A DNA stretch of 64,000 nucleotides, taken from positions 202,655 through 266,654 of the forward strand of contig JAFGOZ010000220.1 of NCBI GenBank assembly GCA_016926235.1, read 5' to 3'. Of the stretch, positions 44,450-53,791 are shown piece after piece. The translations under genes and the position numbers were made by a program. The stretch comes from Bacteroidales bacterium. GTDB lineage: Bacteria > Bacteroidota > Bacteroidia > Bacteroidales > UBA10428. Position 1 is the stretch's first letter. Every line of letters starts with the position of its first letter. The notes beneath the pieces were generated by a model. It did not search any database, was not told where the DNA came from, and saw nothing but the letters and a program-made list of their open reading frames with translations.

Positions 44450-46729
44450 TTATCGTAAGATGAAGGTTTTATTGTGCGATTCATTATTCAGCTTTATTGT
44501 TATAACATATATTCCTTTTGGCAAGTCTTTCAGATCGATTTCTTTATGTACGTATCCGCTTTCTTTCTCAAATAGGGCATTATATACAAGTACTCCTGAC
44601 AGGTCATGAATATGAAGGATTATCTTATCTGCAGGTTCGTTATTAATTATTACATTTAGAATTTCATTGGCAGGATTTGGGAAAATGGTAATGGAGAGAT
44701 TTACAGGTGCTGTTTTTTGTTGTATTTTGGGAGCAAAAAGATCTGATTTGGATAAACAATAGTTTGATGCAAGTCCTACCTGGTAATAGCCTGAGTAACT
44801 GGGATTGAAATTAAGGAATTGTTTGTTTTCACCCGGCATTGGTATACCATTAAAGTACCAGTAATAGGTGTAACTCCCTGAATCCGGACAAATTAAAAGA
44901 TTCTGGCCTTTTTGCACAACAGTTGGCTTTTTGGGTGCTTGTCTTAAATCGATGGTAATGGGTGATGGGAGGCTTTCATTATCTCCCACGAAATGGGTAA
45001 CATAATAGGTGTGATATCCCGGGTTGAGATTAGAAATATCAACAAATAAAGTGTCTTCTTCTGAAATCAATGAATCCATACTTTCAGTATTGTACCATCT
45101 TATTTTGGGACTATTGAGAGTGAGAAAGGATTTATTATCATTGGAGCAAAATTGACGATTAACAACATTTGGAATAATGGATTCAATAGCTCCTATATCA
45201 ATCCGGTCATTATAGTACCTTGGGTTGCCTAAAAGGTCATATTTAAGCATATAAATTGTATTTGTATCGTATGTTCCTGCATCAATACAAGGAGAACCGT
45301 ATAACAACCGATAATCACCGGTCAATGTATCAACAAATTTTGGATCTGCATCAATATTACTTCCTCCAGCTATTCCCCCTTCAAATAATGAGAACTGTAC
45401 ATCACTGAAAGTACCGCTACGGATCTTATTATTGCCCCAGTCAATGGTGTTTTTAATTTCAATATTTGAAAATTTATCTATTCTTATACTTCCGTGAGGG
45501 TTATTAACAATTGTACTGTTTAGAATTTGTCTCTGGGTAGTTTCTACGTACTCAATGCAGACCGACCCATAGTTTTTGGCAAAAAGGCAATTATTAACAT
45601 GTAGGTTGCACATATATCCTTCTAAGCCACTAGCTCCGTTTGGACTATAATTATTTACAATTTTTGAGCTGGTTAGTATTAAATTCGGATACCCGGCAAG
45701 AAATAAACCTCCTCCAATATCATCCGATGAGTTGTTTGCTACAATTATATTGTTTAATGCCCCACTGCATACATTTAAATAAGCGCCTCCGCCATAACCG
45801 TCTGTACTATTGTCTACAAATGAAGTTTTTACAAAACTAACAAAGGATGACTGGCCATATACTCCACCTCCTGCATATGAGGATGTATTACCGGAAATTA
45901 TTGTTTCTTCTATGCGACCATTACTATTATTTAGATACAAACCTCCACCGCCATAACTCGCAATATTATAAAAGATATTCGAATTTGATAGTTCAAACGT
46001 GCTGTTATCCAGACAAATGGCACCCCCTCCATTTGCAGTATTAAATAATGCATGAATACTCTTCAAATTGAGGCTTGACTGATTTGCTATAATAGCTCCT
46101 CCGGCATCAGTTGCAGTATTATTAATAAACACGACATTACTAATATCAATAGCTGTTCCCTGGCAATGGATACCTCCACCTGTAATTGCATTGCCATTAC
46201 GTATGGTTAATCCATTGATTATAATTGAATTCGTGCAATTTGATATATAAACAACCGACCCGTTTTGATTACCGTCAATTATAGTATTATTAATGTATGA
46301 TGAATCACCCGTATTAATAAAGTGAGAGGCAATAATTAATTTTCCTTCAAAATTTACTAGCGCAAACGGTGGATAAGTACCCGGACTAATTAGTATTGTA
46401 TCGCCATCAATTGATCCATCAATTGCCTCCTGGATGGTATTGTAAGGATTTAATTCAGAACCATCCTCAATGCCTGAAGTATTGGCTGAGTCTACAAAAA
46501 TAGTACGGGAACTCATGATATTTGTAAAAGAAGCAGGAGGGTATTCATTACCAAAATAATGTCTGCTATCAATGCTCATATTCTTTAAAGCTGTTTTTTC
46601 CGGATCAGTGTCAAATCTTTTTGCAGCATCAAAGGTCTTACAACCGTAAGTATGGCTATAAGATAATGATATAATAGAATAAGCAGATAGCATAAAAATT
46701 TTCATTAAAATAAAATCTTTGTTTTTCAT
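44450..46729 (-). CDS. T9SS-exported right-handed parallel beta-helix protein
   Basis: A 759-residue secreted protein. After the signal peptide (MKIFMLSAYSIISLSYSHTYG, possible start at residue 9) come residues about 95-430 of parallel beta-helix repeats with Asn ladders (GGGIHCQGTAIDISNVVFINNTA, GGGLYLNNSNGRIEETIISGNTS), then an Ig-like module (about 600-670) and a T9SS type A sorting domain (SITIFPNPANEILNVI ... KGIYVITIKLNNESHNKTFIL). Probable adhesin or carbohydrate-acting protein; no catalytic site is obvious. Confidence 0.85.
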   Translation of the reverse strand: MKNKDFILMKIFMLSAYSIISLSYSHTYGCKTFDAAKRFDTDPEKTALKNMSIDSRHYFGNEYPPASFTNIMSSRTIFVDSANTSGIEDGSELNPYNTIQEAIDGSIDGDTILISPGTYPPFALVNFEGKLIIASHFINTGDSSYINNTIIDGNQNGSVVYISNCTNSIIINGLTIRNGNAITGGGIHCQGTAIDISNVVFINNTATDAGGAIIANQSSLNLKSIHALFNTANGGGAICLDNSTFELSNSNIFYNIASYGGGGLYLNNSNGRIEETIISGNTSSYAGGGVYGQSSFVSFVKTSFVDNSTDGYGGGAYLNVCSGALNNIIVANNSSDDIGGGLFLAGYPNLILTSSKIVNNYSPNGASGLEGYMCNLHVNNCLFAKNYGSVCIEYVETTQRQILNSTIVNNPHGSIRIDKFSNIEIKNTIDWGNNKIRSGTFSDVQFSLFEGGIAGGSNIDADPKFVDTLTGDYRLLYGSPCIDAGTYDTNTIYMLKYDLLGNPRYYNDRIDIGAIESIIPNVVNRQFCSNDNKSFLTLNSPKIRWYNTESMDSLISEEDTLFVDISNLNPGYHTYYVTHFVGDNESLPSPITIDLRQAPKKPTVVQKGQNLLICPDSGSYTYYWYFNGIPMPGENKQFLNFNPSYSGYYQVGLASNYCLSKSDLFAPKIQQKTAPVNLSITIFPNPANEILNVIINNEPADKIILHIHDLSGVLVYNALFEKESGYVHKEIDLKDLPKGIYVITIKLNNESHNKTFILR

Positions 46730-46745
46730 TATGGATAGTATGCGC

Positions 46746-48482
46746 TTATTCTATTTGTATAAATGTAGAAACAATTTTTTGATTTTGAAATGAAACGATG
46801 ATAATATAAAGACCTTTAGGTATATTTTCTAATGTAATTTCTTCTGAATGTGGATAAATATTCTTCGTAAATTCACGATGTGCAATTATTTTACCGGCTA
46901 AATCCTGTATATCAATACTATATTTGCCTTTGGTATCGTTATTGACGACCACGTTGAAGGTTCCATCATTCGGATTTGGATAAATCTCTGGTGATTCTAG
47001 TATATTGGTGCTTTTCACATTTCTTTTAGGGGAAATTTTATCTGATTTGGATTCACAAACATTTAGAATATATAAACCAACCTGATAATACCCCGTATAA
47101 CTCGGGTTAAATTCAAGAAATTGCTTGTGTTCTGCTTGCATTAGTTCATCATTAAAATACCAGTTATATCTATAGGATACTGAATCAGTACAGATTAATA
47201 AACTTTCGCCTTTTTGTATGACATGAGGTTTTGGTGTTGAGGGACCTACAACGATGTAGAAGTTTTTACTCATTGACTGTTGAGTTGAGTCATGTGTAGC
47301 TGTGACTGTAAATGTTGTTGAGGAGCTTACAATTACAATGACAGTATCAGATGAAGAACTATATCCAGCGGGAATTGATGACCATGAAAAAGTATAATTA
47401 TCGCTGTTGCCCCCTTCAGGAACTCCATCTAAATTTACTGTTTCTCCGCTGCATATTGTATCATATTCAGGGCAGTCAACAGGATCAAATATAATAGTAA
47501 TTTTCTGCCGGGATGAGCTGTCTTTTTTTATTGCTGTAATATTTACTGTATCAAAAACAAGGAGACCGGATTCAATGACTATTATCGTATTAGTATCTTT
47601 GGGCACTGCCTTTATTTCAGGGATTAATGAAGGATCCCTATAGGAACATAGTTCATAATGGTAAACATTTTGTATTTCATTCAGATTGGGTAGTGAAGAT
47701 CCGTCTATTTTAATATCACTAATCAGGTTATTAAGTTTTAGTGCCCACTTAAGGGCATTTTTTGCAATAACAAAAAAGTCAGGAGTTGCTTTTTGCTGCA
47801 ATTCAAAGTGTATATTCCAGAAGATTATACGTTTGGTGAGATCATTTTCTTCTATTGCCCAAAAGCAACCCGGAATTTTATCCTCATTTACTAACTGTAA
47901 GTTTTTTGCCAACAAAGTCGAATGTGTCTTAATGGTTTCAATAGGGCTTAGTGAAAGATCAAATCCAACAGCATGTGCCTCACCGGTTTCATTGTCATTT
48001 TTTCCTAAAGTCCATTGAATCGTATCATGGGGGGCATAGCCTAACCCTGAAAAAACAGCATGCGTATTATTTTCCATGATTATATAATCGGCTTCTTCGT
48101 ATGTTGAATCCTTTGGTGTCATGTCCCAATCGATGCCTTCCTCCCAATTTAGCAACTCCCATCGATTGACAGCATAAGCTTTAAAACATACCACAGGTAT
48201 TGGGAAACCTGCATTTCTGAAATTTGATATTTGACCAGACCTTATATCTTCTGCTATGATTACTGCATCGTAAGATGCAATTTGATCTGTTGTTAAAAAT
48301 GAAAAATTTACATCATTCATTCTTTGAATACTAATATTTGGAATCTCCAGCAGGGTATCCATCAATCTCAAATCAAAGGCAGAATCGAAGCTAACATAAA
48401 GCACATCCATTTGCGTGCGGGCAGGGGAATAAATACCAATCAACAATATTAGAATTATCGAATGTTTAAAAAGCAGGTTCAT
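46746..48482 (-). CDS. T9SS type A sorting-domain protein
   Basis: A 578-residue exported protein with signal peptide (MNLLFKHSIILILLIGIYSPARTQ). Residues about 25-240 form a mixed alpha/beta domain (VLYVSFDSAFDLRLMDTLLE ... YDAVIIAEDI), resembling amidotransferase-like folds seen in secreted Bacteroidota proteins, then a low-complexity and Ig-like region, and a T9SS sorting domain (PEIYPNPNDGTFNVVV ... KGLYIIIVSFQNQKIV). Its 140-residue C-terminal module is homologous to that of the 44450 gene. First gene of the four-gene operon (gaps 16, 11, 12). Confidence 0.78.
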   Translation of the reverse strand: MNLLFKHSIILILLIGIYSPARTQMDVLYVSFDSAFDLRLMDTLLEIPNISIQRMNDVNFSFLTTDQIASYDAVIIAEDIRSGQISNFRNAGFPIPVVCFKAYAVNRWELLNWEEGIDWDMTPKDSTYEEADYIIMENNTHAVFSGLGYAPHDTIQWTLGKNDNETGEAHAVGFDLSLSPIETIKTHSTLLAKNLQLVNEDKIPGCFWAIEENDLTKRIIFWNIHFELQQKATPDFFVIAKNALKWALKLNNLISDIKIDGSSLPNLNEIQNVYHYELCSYRDPSLIPEIKAVPKDTNTIIVIESGLLVFDTVNITAIKKDSSSRQKITIIFDPVDCPEYDTICSGETVNLDGVPEGGNSDNYTFSWSSIPAGYSSSSDTVIVIVSSSTTFTVTATHDSTQQSMSKNFYIVVGPSTPKPHVIQKGESLLICTDSVSYRYNWYFNDELMQAEHKQFLEFNPSYTGYYQVGLYILNVCESKSDKISPKRNVKSTNILESPEIYPNPNDGTFNVVVNNDTKGKYSIDIQDLAGKIIAHREFTKNIYPHSEEITLENIPKGLYIIIVSFQNQKIVSTFIQIE

Positions 48483-48886
48483 AACCAGAGATTTAGAATA
48501 CTAAATATAGTATAATATTTTCATATTTGATTTTATATTTATTGAAAGTTCACTTAGAAAATCTTAAACTTAGAATTGTAGTGACGAATTTTTAAAAATG
48601 AAACATCCATGATAAATATTTTAACACCTGCCTGACGGCGAGGCAGGCACACGAGCATGATTATAAACGAAAATCATCCGCTCAGGTCAAAGCTTAGTGG
48701 ATGTTTAGCTTCGCTGAGCTCTCCGGGGTTCATCTGACCATTAAAAAATTAATTATAAACAGATGAAATGGAACATTAAAAGTTAGAGTGGGTATCATAC
48801 TACTTTATTATAAAAGATAGTCGTTGTTCTTACTAATTTGTTTGTTATTTTTGGGAGTTATTAAATTGCTTGTTGATAATAAGTCA
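48483..48886. other. Intergenic region with a GC-rich hairpin
   Basis: 404 bases between the divergent T9SS operon and mpl. CCTGCCT (48627-48633) and AGGCAGG (48641-48647) form a 7-base stem with a 7-base loop, unusually GC-rich for this DNA. Further on, several partly matching segments follow (GCTCAG at 48680 with CTGAGC at 48714). Function unclear; it resembles dispersed intergenic hairpins of Bacteroidota. Promoters for both genes must lie here but no exact match was found. Confidence 0.45.
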
Positions 48887-50254
48887 ATGAAAATACATTT
48901 TATAGCCATAGGCGGAAGCGCCATGCATAACCTGGCCATTGCCCTGTATAAAATGGGCAACATAGTGACCGGTTCGGATGATGAGGTATTTGAACCATCA
49001 AAATCCCGGTTGGATAAATATGGGCTTATGCCTTCCTATACCGGATGGAAGCCGGGAATAATTACAAAAGATATTGATGCGGTAATACTCGGTATGCATG
49101 CCCGGAAAGATAATCCTGAACTGGTGAAGGCTCTGGAGTTGGGCTTAAAAATTTATTCCTACCCGGAGTATTTTTATGAACAAACAAAAAATAAAACCCG
49201 TGTAGTAATCGGAGGGAGTCACGGTAAGACTACTATTACTTCGATGATAATGCATGTGCTGAAGTTTTGCGGGTATGATTTTGATTACCTGGTAGGTTCA
49301 CAGGTTGAAGGATTTGAGACAATGGTAGGATTATCGTCTACATCGAAGATTGCTGTGGTGGAAGGAGATGAATACCTGGCTTCACCGCTAGATCCGCGGC
49401 CAAAATTTCATATCTATAAACCTCATATCGCTGTAATAAGCGGCATAGCATGGGACCATATCAATGTTTTTCCAACGATTGATGAGTACGTGAAACAATT
49501 TGAGATATTTGGTCAATGCATCGAGGATAACGGTTCGCTGATATATTTTGAAAAAGATAAATACATGGAGAGTGTTTTATCAAAATTACCATCAGAGATT
49601 GAAAAAATACCCTATCAGGCTCATGCAGCAAAGGTGAAAGAAGGAAAAACTGCATTACAGGTTTCCAGAAACCGAATGGTTGAAATACCTGTTTTTGGGG
49701 AACATAATTTGCAAAATATTAATGCTGCTATGCAGGTTTGCAGTAAATTGGGGGTAGGTGACAATGATTTTTACAGTGCAATTTCATCCTTTACAGGCGC
49801 TAAAAAGAGATTAGAGGTATTAAAACAAAATGATCATACTACAATTTTCCTTGATTTTGCGCACTCTCCTTCAAAACTTCTGGCAACTACCAAAGCTGTT
49901 AAAGAGCAACATCCAGGCAGAAAACTGATAGCCTGCATGGAACTGCATACTTTTAGCAGTCTGAATACTACTTTCCTTGAAACGTATAAGGATACTATGC
50001 GATTTGCAGACAAAGCGATAGTATATTTTAATCAGGATACTATAAAACATAAAAAGCTGGAAATGCTCACCGAAGAACAGGTCAGGAAGGCATTTGGAGA
50101 GCATGGGGACTTAAAGGTATTTACAGATAATAAGCAATTGGTAAAAGAATTGAAAACCCTGGAATTAAAAGATAAAATTCTATTACTTATGAGTTCTGGA
50201 AATTTTTCAGGAATAAATTTTAAATCACTGGCAGATGAATTGATCTCAAACTAA
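48887..50254 (+). CDS. mpl: Murein peptide ligase (UDP-N-acetylmuramate:tripeptide ligase)
   Basis: A 455-residue Mur ligase-family protein that re-joins murein tripeptide to UDP-MurNAc during cell-wall recycling. The N-terminal HFIAIGGSAMHNLAIALYKMGNIVTGSDDEV binds UDP, IGGSHGKTTITSMIMHVLKF is the ATP loop, and AVVEGDEYLASPLDPRPKFHIYKPHIAVISGIAWDHINVF is the metal/substrate block. The ATG at 48887 is used because the upstream in-frame extension to 48824 reads as non-homologous hydrophobic sequence. Confidence 0.9.
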   Translation: MKIHFIAIGGSAMHNLAIALYKMGNIVTGSDDEVFEPSKSRLDKYGLMPSYTGWKPGIITKDIDAVILGMHARKDNPELVKALELGLKIYSYPEYFYEQTKNKTRVVIGGSHGKTTITSMIMHVLKFCGYDFDYLVGSQVEGFETMVGLSSTSKIAVVEGDEYLASPLDPRPKFHIYKPHIAVISGIAWDHINVFPTIDEYVKQFEIFGQCIEDNGSLIYFEKDKYMESVLSKLPSEIEKIPYQAHAAKVKEGKTALQVSRNRMVEIPVFGEHNLQNINAAMQVCSKLGVGDNDFYSAISSFTGAKKRLEVLKQNDHTTIFLDFAHSPSKLLATTKAVKEQHPGRKLIACMELHTFSSLNTTFLETYKDTMRFADKAIVYFNQDTIKHKKLEMLTEEQVRKAFGEHGDLKVFTDNKQLVKELKTLELKDKILLLMSSGNFSGINFKSLADELISN

Positions 50255-50289
50255 AGTATATTTACTCACTGATTTTAAAACGCTTCGGG

Positions 50290-50754
50290 ATGAAAAAATA
50301 CATTATGATAATTGGTTTGTTAGGATTTGCTTTTGCGAGCAATGGTCAGTTTTACACGGGGGGTAATGTAAGTGTGAATTATGATAATGGGATTTACGTA
50401 GATGCTGCACCTATTTTTGGATATCGATGGGATGCATTTAGCGCAGGTGTTTCTCCCTTTGCTTCATACTCCGAAACGAACAATCTCAAAGGAACCTATA
50501 GTTTTGGTAATCGTGTTTTTTGTGAATATACCATTTTTAAAGGCATCTTTCTGCACGGTGAGTTTGAGATTTTGAATTACCCTTATGGAGGAGACAGGGA
50601 TTGGGCAATCGGGTTACCTGTCGGAGCTGGATATAAATACGAAATTGCCAAGAATACCACAGCATATGGAATGATTTTATACGATGTGTTATTGGATAAA
50701 AATTCACCCAAGGAAAATCCTGTAATTCGTGTTGGTGTTGACTATAACTTTTAA
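50290..50754 (+). CDS. Small outer-membrane beta-barrel protein
   Basis: A 154-residue exported protein: signal peptide MKKYIMIIGLLGFAFASNGQ, then eight or so short alternating strands (FYTGGNVSVNYDNGIYVDAAPIF, DWAIGLPVGAGYKYEI, VIRVGVDYNF) and an aromatic C-terminus (Phe), the classical pattern of an OMP. 35 bases downstream of mpl. Function unknown. Confidence 0.72.
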   Translation: MKKYIMIIGLLGFAFASNGQFYTGGNVSVNYDNGIYVDAAPIFGYRWDAFSAGVSPFASYSETNNLKGTYSFGNRVFCEYTIFKGIFLHGEFEILNYPYGGDRDWAIGLPVGAGYKYEIAKNTTAYGMILYDVLLDKNSPKENPVIRVGVDYNF

Positions 50755-50755
50755 C

Positions 50756-50803
50756 TTAAAGTATTCTTAACTCTAAGTACTTCAAACTCGAAGTACTCCT
50801 AAC
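50756..50803. repeat. Three imperfect 16-base tandem repeats
   Basis: Units at 50756-50771, 50772-50787 and 50788-50803, each of the form TnnAAGTAnTnCnnAAC. Units 2 and 3 together form a hairpin (AGTACTTC 50776-50783 with GAAGTACT 50790-50797), just between the convergent barrel and lipoprotein genes, so it may serve as a terminator for either. Confidence 0.6.
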
Positions 50804-50806
50804 TTC

Positions 50807-52846
50807 TCACTCATTCCATCCTTCCAACGAAACCGTTGCCTGATAATTCGAATAATTATATAATGGATTTCTTAATGGTTTATAGAGCTTGCCTTTCTTA
50901 GGATTATCGTCTTGTGTATAAATCCAAATTTCACTCGGATCCCATACAACTATTTCGTCCCTGCAATCACCTGTAATATCCAAAACAGCATAACACATAT
51001 CCGGATGGCCATCATCGGGGAAATTTAAAACTTTTCTTCCCCATCCGTCATATACCCCGCCTTCAACTACATTGGCATTTATAATAAAGTATTCTTCGCT
51101 TTTACCGGTCCAGTTAAGAGGCAGACACATACTTCCATATTGGTTTGGTTCAATATCCAGATATATATTGCCATCCGAATCATAAAAATGGAAAATACCC
51201 TGGTTACCCCAAAAATTGACTGATACGGTCTCCAGGCCAGGTAAATCATCCCGGAAGTTGGCTACTCCTGGATTTTGAACATGCCCGATATAATGGTGTT
51301 TTAGTATATTGCCTTTCAAGTCAATAAATAACATTCCCTCGTCACTTGCAGTGCATAAGAGTGTGGGCTCCTGTCCTTGTTTTAACGGGACAATAGCTAC
51401 TGCATCAGCATGATCCTGAAGCTGGTTATCCAGACTCCAGATTTTTTCCCCGTTATCATCAAAAAGAGTATATCCCAGCATGATCTCATCTTTACCATCA
51501 TTGTCTGTATCGTAGCTGTAAGGATAATGTCCTGTATTACAATTGTTGTGCCATAATACTTGCAGATTATTAGTATAGGCCCATAGATATTCATAACGAT
51601 CTTTTAGTATAAATTCGTCATCTTTGCCATTTCCGTCTAAATCACAGAAGAATATGCAATCACCCAAAATTCGGGGAAAAATGTTATGACCTGATTCTGT
51701 TGGTTTGCCTCCCGGAGTTGGAGGATTAAAGGTTTTCTTTTTAATAGTACCGGTTTCTCCATTTACTATATACAACTGCTGGCCCATACAATAAATCACT
51801 TCATTTTTGCCATCATCATCAATATCATGAATTTGCATAGCAACATCATTGGTAAGCATGGTCTTCCAGTCATCAGGCCGGCCTTTTTGCCAAAGAATAT
51901 CACCATCCAGGGTCATAGCAGTAAGACAACTCAGTTCGCTGTTCCGGTCTTTGTGTCCATGATGAACCACTTGTCCCAAAAGTATATCTGTTTCTCCATC
52001 ATTATTCAGGTCTCCGAATCGAAGGTTACGACCCGTTCCAAAATCATTTGTTGTTACTTTTTTCCACAATACCATTTGAGGATTAGCTGCCTGCAATTCT
52101 TTTTCTTTCTTGTCCCTTTCGTTTTTACTCGCAATAAACTTGTTGTATTCTTTTTGTGAGCAGGTTACTTCAATGTTTTGAAAAAATGTGGGTACATCTG
52201 TCAGAAACCCCAATTTTCCGGAAGCGAAGGTGGTATCTTGGGCTGTAAGAACAGGTCCTTCTATAAACTTACAGTTCATATCTGTGCCATGAACTTCGAT
52301 AATTGCAGTTAATGATGAATCTGTTTTCCATGCATAAGGAGCTTTTGCTAAAACAATTTCATAAGGCTGACGGAAGGCTTTGGCATCTTTTACCATTTTA
52401 AGAATTGCAGTATCGCCCTTCACACCAAAGAAATAGTAGCACCTGTCGTTATGATACCGAAACACAATGCCTGATTGATAGTCTTTTGATGCAGGAGCAT
52501 AAATAGCCTTTATCTTGTAGTTTTTCCATAAGGGGTCGCCGGTAATTACCATGGGGTGCCAGTGCATACGGTTGTTTGTATGTTTCATCCATAATGCATT
52601 CCTACCCCTAAACTGACGCACAAACCACGAATCATAAAGACTATAATGAAATGTGGAGACCTGCCATCTGCTATGCGGTGCAGCATCATGAAGATAATGA
52701 TATTCAGTATGGGCTGAATTGCCTCCTCCAATAGGACCTGACCTTAGGGACGAGAAATCCTCATTTAATAGTGCAATCTCACTTTCTTTTTGTATACATC
52801 CAAATACCAGAAATATAAGGACTCCAAACCACTGCAGTTTCTTCAT
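50807..52846 (-). CDS. Lipoprotein with LamG/3-keto-glycoside-hydrolase-like and FG-GAP repeats
   Basis: A 679-residue lipoprotein (IFLVFGCIQKE lipobox; Cys near residue 17). Residues about 25-230 resemble a concanavalin-like domain (WLYDSWFVRQFRG, GIVFRYHNDRCYYFFG) of the kind found in carbohydrate-active proteins. The rest contains FG-GAP/VCBS-like calcium loops, DLNNDGETD, DIDDDGKNE, DTDNDGKDE and DLDGNGKDDE, as in beta-propeller rhamnogalacturonan lyases. A CAZyme or polysaccharide-binding role is plausible; catalytic residues are not identified. Confidence 0.6.
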   Translation of the reverse strand: MKKLQWFGVLIFLVFGCIQKESEIALLNEDFSSLRSGPIGGGNSAHTEYHYLHDAAPHSRWQVSTFHYSLYDSWFVRQFRGRNALWMKHTNNRMHWHPMVITGDPLWKNYKIKAIYAPASKDYQSGIVFRYHNDRCYYFFGVKGDTAILKMVKDAKAFRQPYEIVLAKAPYAWKTDSSLTAIIEVHGTDMNCKFIEGPVLTAQDTTFASGKLGFLTDVPTFFQNIEVTCSQKEYNKFIASKNERDKKEKELQAANPQMVLWKKVTTNDFGTGRNLRFGDLNNDGETDILLGQVVHHGHKDRNSELSCLTAMTLDGDILWQKGRPDDWKTMLTNDVAMQIHDIDDDGKNEVIYCMGQQLYIVNGETGTIKKKTFNPPTPGGKPTESGHNIFPRILGDCIFFCDLDGNGKDDEFILKDRYEYLWAYTNNLQVLWHNNCNTGHYPYSYDTDNDGKDEIMLGYTLFDDNGEKIWSLDNQLQDHADAVAIVPLKQGQEPTLLCTASDEGMLFIDLKGNILKHHYIGHVQNPGVANFRDDLPGLETVSVNFWGNQGIFHFYDSDGNIYLDIEPNQYGSMCLPLNWTGKSEEYFIINANVVEGGVYDGWGRKVLNFPDDGHPDMCYAVLDITGDCRDEIVVWDPSEIWIYTQDDNPKKGKLYKPLRNPLYNYSNYQATVSLEGWNE

Positions 52847-52961
52847 TCAGAATGATATTATCTTTGGGTGTAAAGGTAATAAACTTTAAAAGACAAAGTT
52901 CAAATATTATACTAAGTAGATGATATTGATGTAATTAAGACCTTTTTAAAGTAATCTTTAA

Positions 52962-53669
52962 TTATAAGGGCACTTCAATAATTAAAACCTCTGAATCAGC
53001 CTTTGCACTTAATGTAAAATTAATTGTGTCATAAATACCTACTCCATCTCGTTTTTGTAGATTGTAATTGCCCATTTCAATCTCACCATCAATTATAAAA
53101 CAATAGACCCCGTTTTTCGAATCATGTAACTTATACGAAGTCTCTTTTCCTTTCTCAAAATATCCTCTATAGAACCAGGCATCCTGATGTATCCATAAAC
53201 CCTTATTATTTAAGTTGGGAGAGACTACCTGTTGCAATGTGTTTTTGCGATCCAAAAAATTTAGTGACATCTGATCATAGCGGGGTTCAACGTTTCTTTG
53301 ATTAGGGAATACCCAAATTTGTAATAATTGAACGAGTTCAGTATCACTATGGTTATACTCTGAGTGAAATATTCCTGTTCCGGCAGACATAACCTGTATC
53401 TCATTTGCTTTTATTATCCCATTATTATTCATGCTGTCTTTGTGTTCGAGCGCACCATCAAGTACTATGGTTATTATTTCCATGTTATCATGGGGATGTG
53501 TTCCAAATCCACCTCCACCCATTATTGTATCATCATTTATAACCCTGAGTTTACCGAACTGAATTCTTTCCTCATTATAATAGTTTGCAAAACTGAAGGT
53601 GTGCCACGTATCCAGCCATTCATGGTTGATATGTCCGCGTGTATTTGCTTTATGCAGAATGGTTTTCAT
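52962..53669 (-). CDS. Pirin family protein (YhhW/quercetinase-like bicupin)
   Basis: A 235-residue bicupin of the pirin family. The metal-binding segment is GGGGFGTHPHDNMEIITIVLDGALEHKDSMNN (HxH ... E ... H), and NEIQVMSAGTGIFHSEYNH follows. YhhW and related pirins bind Fe or Cu and are reported to have quercetin 2,3-dioxygenase activity in vitro; the biological role is generally unclear. The motif ligands are intact. Confidence 0.92.
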   Translation of the reverse strand: MKTILHKANTRGHINHEWLDTWHTFSFANYYNEERIQFGKLRVINDDTIMGGGGFGTHPHDNMEIITIVLDGALEHKDSMNNNGIIKANEIQVMSAGTGIFHSEYNHSDTELVQLLQIWVFPNQRNVEPRYDQMSLNFLDRKNTLQQVVSPNLNNKGLWIHQDAWFYRGYFEKGKETSYKLHDSKNGVYCFIIDGEIEMGNYNLQKRDGVGIYDTINFTLSAKADSEVLIIEVPL

Positions 53670-53755
53670 CTTGTTATCCGTTAAGTTATGCAGTTAATTA
53701 ACTTATAAGTATAACAAGATTATAAGCTGTTGGTTTATTTTTGGGAAAGAAAAAA

Positions 53756-53782
53756 GGCCGTTCGAGGTAATATCAAACGGCC
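53756..53782 (-). terminator. Rho-independent terminator
   Basis: GGCCGTT (53756-53762) and AACGGCC (53776-53782) form a 7-base GC-rich stem. On the minus strand it is followed by TTTTTTCTTTCC, a good U-tract, so it terminates the methyltransferase/ATP-grasp gene that ends at 53792. Confidence 0.85.
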
Positions 53783-53791
53783 CCTGGAAAG

